A DNA stretch of 64,000 bases from assembly GCA_001664505.1 (NCBI GenBank), contig CP011806.1, positions 3,117,508-3,181,507 on the forward strand, written 5' to 3'. Within the stretch, counting starts at the first letter, position 1; each line of letters starts with the position of its first letter. This DNA is from Acidobacteria bacterium Mor1 (GTDB taxonomy: Bacteria; Acidobacteriota; Polarisedimenticolia; Polarisedimenticolales; Polarisedimenticolaceae). This document shows, one piece after another, positions 1 through 6,528 of this stretch. A program made the position numbers and the translations under genes. The notes below the pieces were generated by a model. The model was given only the letters and a program-made list of their open reading frames with translations. It made no database searches and was not told where the DNA came from.

Positions 1-431
1 CCCCCGGCACTAGCTTCGATCCGTGCACCGAGCGAGCTCAAGGGATCGACCAGAGCCCCGATCGGGCGTTCCCGGAGCCGGGGCGCTCCATCCAGGGCCG
101 AAGGTTTCCGGCCCATCGCGGCCACACACAGAAGGAAGCGCAGCGACGTCCCCGAGAACTCCAGGTCGATCCGCCCCCCGCCGGGGACCCGGCCTCCGAG
201 CCCTTCGACGGTCCAGACCCGATCGTCGCTGCGGTCGACGGGAATCCCCATGGCCGCGAGCCCATCCAGGGTGATGCGGCTGTCGTCGGCGATCAGGGGG
301 TTGTGGATACGGCTCGGGCCACGCGCCAGGGCGGCAGCCACCAGAGCCCGGTGGGTCACGCTCTTGGATCCGGGAGCGCTGAGCCTGGCACGCAGAGGCC
401 GCGAGACAGTGTTGACGGATCGGCCCCGCAT
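1..431 (-). CDS. aroA: 3-phosphoshikimate 1-carboxyvinyltransferase (EPSP synthase), N-terminal part
   Basis: First 143 codons of the shikimate-pathway enzyme that transfers enolpyruvate from PEP to shikimate-3-phosphate in the cytoplasm; the rest lies beyond the left edge. Translated from the ATG whose complement is at 429-431. Residues 20-31 read PGSKSVTHRALV, the classic PGSKS-x3-RA substrate-binding motif; residues 49-52 DDSR, 92-99 FSGTSLRF (equivalent of the NAGT-R motif) and 119-125 LRERPIG follow in the order expected for AroA, which separates it from the related MurA. No Shine-Dalgarno site is visible before this ATG and the 5' end almost touches that of the divergent gene to its right, so the start is the least certain part. 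Family assignment is secure. Confidence 0.93.
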   Translation of the reverse strand, partial: MRGRSVNTVSRPLRARLSAPGSKSVTHRALVAAALARGPSRIHNPLIADDSRITLDGLAAMGIPVDRSDDRVWTVEGLGGRVPGGGRIDLEFSGTSLRFLLCVAAMGRKPSALDGAPRLRERPIGALVDPLSSLGARIEASAG

Positions 432-447
432 GGTGGAAGAGTGTATT

Positions 448-1614
448 ATGAAAGGCCTCAACATGAAACGAAGCAACGGGTTAACACTCGCAGGCCAGCC
501 GAGGTTCGCCAGGATGGTTCGCTCCCCCTCCCGCGTTGCAATCGCTCTTTGCGGAGCGATCGTCGTCGCGGCGTTGAGCGTCGGCCCCGCATCCACGCCC
601 ATCTGGGCCAAGGCCGAACTCCGCCGGACCCTCGAGTTCGCCGCCGAGATGGCCGAGGCCGGAAACTGGCGCGAGGCCCAGTTCCGCTGGGAGAAAGCCC
701 AGCGGCTGGAAGGCGAAGATAACTTCCGCGTTATCAACAATTTGGCCGTAGCAGCCGAGGTGCTCGGCAACAACGCCAAGGCTCGCGACCTGTACGAGAC
801 CGCCCTGGCGATGTCCGGCGGGAACGAGCGGATCTCCGAGAACGTGTTCCGCTTCGAGCGTTTCGAACGGCTCCGCCGCGAGGTCGAGGAAGCCGAACAG
901 GACGCCGATGCAGCCGGAGAGGCCGCGGCTTCCGAGGAGCCGGAACTCGAAGCGCTCCCGCCGGAGCTCGACCCGCGTAAACGCAAGAAACCAAAGAAGA
1001 AAGAGCGGGTACGCCGAGTAGCTGCGAGTTTCCGCCTGCCCGCCCGGCTCAACATCGAGCCCTACAAGACCATCCTGGTGGCCAGCTTCCGCACCGAGGA
1101 CGACGATCTCCTCGATTCCAACCGGGAGATCACCCGCTACCTGCGCTCCGCCTTCGGCCGCCGTAGCACCCTGGAGGCCCTGGAAGTGGCCCCGGCGCCG
1201 GCGATTCCCGAGCAGACCCTCGAGGACATGATCCGGAACGGCGAGTTCTGGAAGTATCTCGGGAAGGAATACGGGGCGGATCTCGTTGTCTCTGGCCTGG
1301 TTCGCTACACGAACCGGGATGCCTCCGGGTTCGAGGATGTGGACGTGGTGAGCCCGGTAACGGGTCAAAAGGTCCGGCGGACCCAGTTCGTCGAGCGAGA
1401 GCAGTTCGTCTACGAAATGGACTTGCTGTTCTTCGACGGGGCCACCGGCCAGTTGGTCTTCCGAGACAAACTGCGCCGCGGCGTCGTCTACCAGGGGACG
1501 GCCAACGATGCGTTGACCGCCTTCCACGACCTGGTGGAATTGATCTCCCGGGAGGTGATGTCGGTGGTGTCCCCGCGCACGCGCCAGGACAGCCGCTTCA
1601 TCTTCAAGGAGTAG
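448..1614 (+). CDS. exported TPR protein with C-terminal CsgG/LpoB-like domain
   Basis: About 388 residues. After a short basic start comes a hydrophobic export segment (residues roughly 25-50, ending near ASTPIWAKA), then TPR-like helices (AGNWREAQFRWEKAQRL; NNLAVAAEVLGNNAKARDLY), an acidic then very Lys/Arg-rich linker (DPRKRKKPKKKERVRR), and a C-terminal alpha/beta domain with YGADLVVSGLVRYTN and VYEMDLLFFDGATGQLVF. That last part looks like the periplasmic CsgG/LpoB/GNA1162-type fold, which is inference from pattern only. Start choice: ATG 448 has GGAAGA seven bases upstream; ATG 463 (AAAGG seven bases upstream) is a close alternative, while ATG 430 would overlap the aroA start codon. Function unknown; an envelope assembly or outer-membrane lipoprotein role is plausible. 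Confidence 0.75.
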   Translation: MKGLNMKRSNGLTLAGQPRFARMVRSPSRVAIALCGAIVVAALSVGPASTPIWAKAELRRTLEFAAEMAEAGNWREAQFRWEKAQRLEGEDNFRVINNLAVAAEVLGNNAKARDLYETALAMSGGNERISENVFRFERFERLRREVEEAEQDADAAGEAAASEEPELEALPPELDPRKRKKPKKKERVRRVAASFRLPARLNIEPYKTILVASFRTEDDDLLDSNREITRYLRSAFGRRSTLEALEVAPAPAIPEQTLEDMIRNGEFWKYLGKEYGADLVVSGLVRYTNRDASGFEDVDVVSPVTGQKVRRTQFVEREQFVYEMDLLFFDGATGQLVFRDKLRRGVVYQGTANDALTAFHDLVELISREVMSVVSPRTRQDSRFIFKE

Positions 1615-1633
1615 AGGGATTGCAGAGGCGGCC

Positions 1634-1657
1634 TGTCGCCGCGGGGTAACGGCGACA
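1634..1657 (+). terminator. hairpin between the TPR gene and the barrel protein gene
   Basis: Perfect 8-bp inverted repeat TGTCGCCG/CGGCGACA around an 8-base loop, 20 bases after the upstream stop. No U-tract follows, so it is a hairpin of possible terminator or mRNA-stability function. The rest of the 106-base gap holds a GGAGGA ribosome site for the next gene. Confidence 0.4.
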
Positions 1658-1720
1658 CGATCGATGGCCGCGTGACCGGGTAGAACGAGGGGATTCGGCT
1701 ACGGCCGGGAGGAGCTTGCG

Positions 1721-4669
1721 ATGGGACGTCTAACCCGCCTGTGGGCGGTGCTCGTGGTCGTTGGGTTGTGCTTCACCCCGGCGGCCGCGCAGTTCGGCAA
1801 GAACAAGATCGCTTACGACACCTTCGACTGGGAGGTCTACCGGTCGCCCCATTTCGACATCCACTACTACGGCACGATGGAAGAATCGCTGCCGGAGATC
1901 GTGTCCTATGTCGAAAGCGCCTACGTCAAGATCAGCAAGGACCTCGACCATGAGTTGCGCTACCGCATCCCGCTGATCCTGTACCAAACCCACGCCGACT
2001 TCGAACAGACCAACATAGTGCTCCAGGAGCTGCCCGAAGCGGTCGGCGCCTTCGCCGAGCCGGTGCAGAACCGCATGGTCGTCCCGATCGACCTGCCGCC
2101 GGACCAGCTCTACGCACTGCTGGCCCACGAACTCGTTCACATCTTCCAGTACTCGATGTTCTTCGAAGGCAACCTGGGCCGCGCGCTGCGCTCCAACCCG
2201 CCGACCTGGTTGATGGAAGGCATGGCGTCGTACCTGGCCGACGACGAGAACAACATCGATCGCATGGCGATTCGCGACGCCGTGGTCAACAACATCCTGC
2301 CGCCGATCCAGGCGCTCAACGTGTTGTCCTTCCTGACCTATCGCTACGGCCACGCGATCTTCGACTACATCGAGCAGGAGCACGGCATCGAGGGTGTGCG
2401 CACCTTCATCTTCGAGTTCCGCCGGGTGCTGTTGACCAACAACATCGGCAAGGCGGTCGAAGAGGCCTTCGGCTACGACATCGACGAGTTCAACCGCCGC
2501 TTCAACCGCTTCCTGCGCCGCCGCTACTTCCCGGTGCTGCTCGAGAAGAAATCTCCCGACGACTACGGCACCGAGATCGGCGTTCGCGGCGTCTACACCT
2601 TCTCGCCGGCGATCTCGCCGTCGGGTGAGCTGATCGCGGCGCTCTCGGCTCCTCGCCAGGAGATCGATCTGGTCGTGCTGTCGGGAGACGACGGCGCGCA
2701 GGTCAAGAACCTGACCAAGGGCTGGACCAACAAGTACCAGAACCTGGTCAGCGAGTCCTTCGACGGAAAGCGCGACCTCTCCTGGTCCCCGGTGGACGAC
2801 CTGGTCGCCGTGTTCGCCCGTAAGGAAGGGCGCCGGCGGTTGCTGGTGTTCAACGCCCTGTCGGGCAAGATGGTCCACAACCTCGAGCTGCCGAACATCG
2901 CCCAGACCGCGAGCCCGGCCTTCTCGCCGGACGGCTCCCGGGTCGCCTTCGAGGGCAACCTCGAAGGGGTGGTCGACATCTTCGAGATCCATCTCGAGAC
3001 CGGGGACATCCGCAACCTTACCCAGGACGTGTTCTACGACTCGAACCCGGCCTACTCCTCCGACGGAAACTCGCTGCTCTACAACCGGCGCATCGGACCG
3101 CACTGGAAGATCTTCTCCGTCGACTACAACGACTCGTCGCGCAAGCGGCAGTTGACCTTCGGGCCCTCGAGCGATCTGCAGCCGGCGTACTCGTCGGACG
3201 AGTCGCAGATCTACTTCAGCTCCGACCGCAACGATTACGGCGTGTTCAACATCTACTCGCTGGACATCGGCACCGGGCAGGTTCGGCAATACACCGACGT
3301 GGTCGGCGGCTGCTTCGCCCCGGTGGAGCTGGCCGAGCGGGACGACACCCGCTTCATCGCCTTCGCGGCCTACAACCGCGGCCAGTTCCGGCTCTACCGC
3401 ATGGCCCTGGCCGAACCCGAGGCGGTCATCGAACCCGAGGAGCGGCTGGCCAACCCGATCGAGGTCCAGCCCTTCGAGCCTCCGATGAGGCTCACCGTCG
3501 ACGAGAACCAGAAGGAAGACTACAAGGTGCGCTGGGACATCAACGTCCCCGACATCGCCCTCGGCGTTGCCGATGACGGCACCTTCCTGAGCAACGCGGC
3601 GGTCGAGTTCACCGATCTGTTGGGCGATCAGCGCATCCAGATCGTCGGCCAGAGCGTCTCCAGCTTCTCCAACATCTCCGCCCAGTACATCAACCTGAAG
3701 GGCAGGGTCAACTGGGGCGGCGGCATCTTCGACCAGCGGGACTTCTTCGTCCGCACGACCGTCGGCGGCTTCACCGGTGACCAGGATCAGGTCCAGCGGA
3801 CCACCGGCGCCCAGGCGTTCGTTCAGTACCCGTTCAACCGCCACGTGCGGGTCGACTCGTCGCTTTCCTACTGGGACCTGTCCCAGGACGTGCTGGTCTT
3901 CGGCGGCGGCACGGCGACGATCAACGAGAAGTTCGGGCTGTTCGATGCGTCGCTGACCGTCGACACCACCCGCTTCCAGTCCTTCGGTCCGTTCCAGGGC
4001 AAGCGCTTCCGCCTGGGCGTGCAGTACGGCGCGAACCTGGGCGGCGACACCGACGGCGACATCCAGCAGTACTCCTTCGACTACCGAGGCTACCGGCAGG
4101 CGACCCGCCGCTCGGTGCTGGCCTGGCGACTGGTGACCCTGTGGAACGAGGGCGACCGGGAGATCTTCTACCCGTTGGGCGGGATCAACCAGCTCCGCGG
4201 CTATGACTTCCGCGACTTCTTCGGTTCCCGGGTGGCCTGGACCAACGTCGAGTTCCGCTTCCCGCTGATCGACCAGCTACGCTTCCCGATCCTGGCCATC
4301 CAGCAGATCCGCGGCGTGTTCTTCGTCGATGTCGGCGCGGCCTGGTTCGGTGACGACACCTGGTTCGACCCCCAGAGCGGTATCCGGCTCAACCCGCTCA
4401 CCGGGGAACCGATCCCCTTCGAGTTCTGGGACAGCGAGAACGACCGGCTGCAGGATGGTCGCGCTTCCTACGGCGCAGGACTCAACTTCCGCTTCCTGGG
4501 CGGGCTGCAGTTCAACTGGGTCTGGTCCAAGCGGCTGGACCACACGGCGATCGTCTGCGTGCCCAACGACGCGATCCTCGGCTGCGCCATCTCCGGCGGC
4601 GCGATCGAAAAGGTCGAGGTCGACGGCGGCGACACCCGCATGGACTTCTTTATCCAGTTCGACTGGTAG
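1721..4669 (+). CDS. outer-membrane protein: peptidase MA-like + PD40 propeller + Omp85-type barrel
   Basis: 982 residues with a signal peptide (residues 1-23, ending TPAAAQ). Three parts: (1) a gluzincin-type metallopeptidase domain with HELVH at 136-140 and a downstream WLMEGMASYLAD whose Glu is near residue 166, the usual third ligand of the MA clan; (2) roughly residues 290-570, TolB/PD40-type blades (AFSPDGSRVAFEGN, AYSSDGNSLLYN, IYFSSDRN); (3) about 630-982, beta-strand-rich C-terminus ending in Phe-Asp-Trp, with GGINQLRGYDFRDFFGSR, which resembles the conserved loop of Omp85/bacterial surface antigen barrels. It probably sits in the outer membrane with propeller and peptidase in the periplasm. 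Such fusions are known in Acidobacteriota and Bacteroidetes but substrate and role are not. Start has GGAGGA eight bases upstream. Zinc ligands look intact. Confidence 0.85.
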   Translation: MGRLTRLWAVLVVVGLCFTPAAAQFGKNKIAYDTFDWEVYRSPHFDIHYYGTMEESLPEIVSYVESAYVKISKDLDHELRYRIPLILYQTHADFEQTNIVLQELPEAVGAFAEPVQNRMVVPIDLPPDQLYALLAHELVHIFQYSMFFEGNLGRALRSNPPTWLMEGMASYLADDENNIDRMAIRDAVVNNILPPIQALNVLSFLTYRYGHAIFDYIEQEHGIEGVRTFIFEFRRVLLTNNIGKAVEEAFGYDIDEFNRRFNRFLRRRYFPVLLEKKSPDDYGTEIGVRGVYTFSPAISPSGELIAALSAPRQEIDLVVLSGDDGAQVKNLTKGWTNKYQNLVSESFDGKRDLSWSPVDDLVAVFARKEGRRRLLVFNALSGKMVHNLELPNIAQTASPAFSPDGSRVAFEGNLEGVVDIFEIHLETGDIRNLTQDVFYDSNPAYSSDGNSLLYNRRIGPHWKIFSVDYNDSSRKRQLTFGPSSDLQPAYSSDESQIYFSSDRNDYGVFNIYSLDIGTGQVRQYTDVVGGCFAPVELAERDDTRFIAFAAYNRGQFRLYRMALAEPEAVIEPEERLANPIEVQPFEPPMRLTVDENQKEDYKVRWDINVPDIALGVADDGTFLSNAAVEFTDLLGDQRIQIVGQSVSSFSNISAQYINLKGRVNWGGGIFDQRDFFVRTTVGGFTGDQDQVQRTTGAQAFVQYPFNRHVRVDSSLSYWDLSQDVLVFGGGTATINEKFGLFDASLTVDTTRFQSFGPFQGKRFRLGVQYGANLGGDTDGDIQQYSFDYRGYRQATRRSVLAWRLVTLWNEGDREIFYPLGGINQLRGYDFRDFFGSRVAWTNVEFRFPLIDQLRFPILAIQQIRGVFFVDVGAAWFGDDTWFDPQSGIRLNPLTGEPIPFEFWDSENDRLQDGRASYGAGLNFRFLGGLQFNWVWSKRLDHTAIVCVPNDAILGCAISGGAIEKVEVDGGDTRMDFFIQFDW

Positions 4670-4680
4670 GTCATCCGGAA

Positions 4681-4712
4681 GGGAGCCCCGGCCCACGAGG
4701 CTGCGGGCTCCC
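4681..4712. terminator. hairpin between convergent genes
   Basis: 8-bp inverted repeat GGGAGCCC/GGGCTCCC with a 16-base loop in the 87-base gap between two converging genes; could stop transcription from either side. No clear U-tract. Confidence 0.4.
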
Positions 4713-4756
4713 GGCTCCGGGGCGTCCGATCTCTCGACGCGCCGGCCCTGGGAAGA

Positions 4757-5677
4757 TCAGGCCCCCAGCAGGGCGTCTCCATCCCGATCGCGACGCACGG
4801 CGAAGAACGCCGCGGTCAGACTGATCGCCAGGCTCACCCCGATCAGAAGCCCCGCAAAATGCCAGGGCAGCGGACGGCCCGCGACCATCTGGGCCAGTAG
4901 CGAGGAGGGATCGACGTAGGCCAGCAGCAGGCGCCGGCCGACCTCGGTCAGGATGACGGCAATCACCGCCCCGAGCAGCCCCTGGCACAATCCCGCGACC
5001 AGGAACGGCCCGCGCACGAAAGCCGGCGTCGCGCCGACCAGCAGCATGATCTCGATCTCGTCCCTGCGGGCGTAGACCGCCAGGCGCAGCACACTGGCCA
5101 TCACGAACACCAGCGCCCCGAAGATCGGGAGCGCCAGGGCCAGCCCCCCGAGGCGCGCCAGACCGAGCCAGACCTCGAGTTGGTCCAGCCAACCCTGATC
5201 GAAGACCGCCTCATCCACGCCGGCGCGGCCGCTGGCAGACTCGACCACCTCCCGCGCCCGCTCGGCGGCACCGGGACCCGGCTCCAACGCAACCTCGAAG
5301 GAGGCCGGGAACGGGTTGGATTCCAGCTCCCCGGGGACTCCTGCCAGTTCGCCGAACGAGGCCTGATAGCGCTCCAGCGCCTGCTCCCGGGTCACCAGCC
5401 GAACTTCCCGCACTCCGGGAAGCTGGGCCAGGGTTCGCTCGAGAGAAGCCCGCTCGCCGGCGTCTCCGGGCTCCAGCAGGTAGACGTCGACGTGCACCGC
5501 ATCCCGCCGGTCGCCGATCCAGCCCTCGACGTTGGCCAGCACCAGCAGAACCAGGCCGGCGACGAACAGGGCGGCCGAGAGGGTCGTCAGCGCCAGGATA
5601 TTGACCCCGGGACTGTGGCGGACCTCCTCCCAGGCATCGCTGAGGTAGTAGCGGAGCCTTGCGGTGCGTGCGCTCAT
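4757..5677 (-). CDS. ftsX: cell division ABC transporter permease FtsX
   Basis: 306 residues. Short cytoplasmic N-terminus, one membrane segment (about 24-48), a periplasmic domain of about 120 residues (VDVYLLEPGD ... VREVRLVTREQALERY), then three more membrane segments, the FtsX four-helix topology. FtsX passes an ATP-dependent signal from FtsE across the inner membrane to septal peptidoglycan hydrolases. Its ATG overlaps the FtsE stop as ATGA, so translation is coupled and the two form one operon transcribed leftwards with ftsE first. No following gene continues the operon. Confidence 0.9.
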   Translation of the reverse strand: MSARTARLRYYLSDAWEEVRHSPGVNILALTTLSAALFVAGLVLLVLANVEGWIGDRRDAVHVDVYLLEPGDAGERASLERTLAQLPGVREVRLVTREQALERYQASFGELAGVPGELESNPFPASFEVALEPGPGAAERAREVVESASGRAGVDEAVFDQGWLDQLEVWLGLARLGGLALALPIFGALVFVMASVLRLAVYARRDEIEIMLLVGATPAFVRGPFLVAGLCQGLLGAVIAVILTEVGRRLLLAYVDPSSLLAQMVAGRPLPWHFAGLLIGVSLAISLTAAFFAVRRDRDGDALLGA

Positions 5678-6399
5678 GGGGCGGGATCCCCGGCCGGCGG
5701 TTCCCCCGCCGTCCCGGCAGGAGGCTGTCCTGCCGGCTTCTCGCCGGCGTTGACCACCTTGCCTCCGTCGAGCAACACGGTGCGCAGCTTCATCCGGTGG
5801 ATCAGCTCCTTGTCGTGGGTCGCCACCACCACGGTGGTTCCCCGGGCGTTGATCTCGCGGAACAGACGCATGATCTCGACGGCAAGCTCGCCGTCGAGGT
5901 TTCCGGTCGGCTCATCGGCCAGGAGCAGCTCCGGATCGGTAACGACTGCCCGGGCGATGGCGACGCGCTGTTGCTCTCCACCCGACAGCGTCGGCGGCAA
6001 GGCATTCAACCGGTGGTTGAGGCCGACCCCCTTGAGCGCCTCGTAGGCCCGCTGCTTCTGTTCGCTGCGGCTGAGCCCGGCGACATTCAGCACGTAGGCC
6101 ACGTTCTCCAGGGCGGTCTTGCGGCGAATCAGCTTGAAGTCCTGGAACACCACCCCGATGGTGCTGCGCAGCTCGGGCACCTTGGATGCCGGCAGCGCGC
6201 CGACGTTGCGGCCGTTGACGATGATCTGCCCCGACGAGGGCAGCTCCTGGCGCAACATCAGGCGCAGCAGCGTGGTCTTGCCCGCGCCCGAGGGCCCGGT
6301 AACGAAGACGAACTCTCCGCGCTCGACCTCGAGGTTGGCCTCCGCCAGGGCGGTGGTTCCTCCGGGGTAGCGCTTGACCAGATTGAAGGCTCGAATCAT
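5674..6399 (-). CDS. ftsE: cell division ATP-binding protein FtsE
   Basis: 241-residue ABC ATPase with all core motifs: Walker A GPSGAGKTTL (around residue 36), Q-loop VFQDFKL, signature LSGGEQQRVAIARA, Walker B LLLADEPTGNLD and the H-loop ATHD. The N-terminus (MIRAFNLVKRYPGG) and the adjacent, translationally coupled ftsX make FtsE much more likely than a LolD/MacB-type ATPase. Length is typical plus a Pro/Ala-rich tail of about 20 residues (AGQPPAGTAGEPPAG) beyond the usual end. Cytoplasmic, bound to FtsX at the division site. Confidence 0.92.
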   Translation of the reverse strand: MIRAFNLVKRYPGGTTALAEANLEVERGEFVFVTGPSGAGKTTLLRLMLRQELPSSGQIIVNGRNVGALPASKVPELRSTIGVVFQDFKLIRRKTALENVAYVLNVAGLSRSEQKQRAYEALKGVGLNHRLNALPPTLSGGEQQRVAIARAVVTDPELLLADEPTGNLDGELAVEIMRLFREINARGTTVVVATHDKELIHRMKLRTVLLDGGKVVNAGEKPAGQPPAGTAGEPPAGDPAP

Positions 6400-6476
6400 C
6401 GGCGCGGTAGCATCTCACAATCCGGGCCGCGGGTGAACCGGGGCGAGCCCGGGTCCGGAGGAAAAACGAGCCGATA

Positions 6477-6505
6477 CGAAAACGGCCCGCCTTGCGGCGG
6501 GCCGT
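6477..6505 (-). terminator. rho-independent terminator of the M1 peptidase gene
   Basis: Perfect 10-bp GC stem ACGGCCCGCC/GGCGGGCCGT with the tight loop TTGC; on the minus strand it is followed by UUUU (6479-6482). It lies 24 bases past the stop of the minus-strand peptidase gene. This is the clearest intrinsic terminator in the window. Confidence 0.85.
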
Positions 6506-6528
6506 GGTGGTTTCGGTTCGAAGGAGGA

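Noticed and set aside
1730-3844. Long minus-strand open frame opposite the peptidase/barrel gene
   Set aside because: Composition is the mirror of a high-GC coding strand (Val/Asp/Arg/Leu runs) and the plus-strand protein has clear domains.
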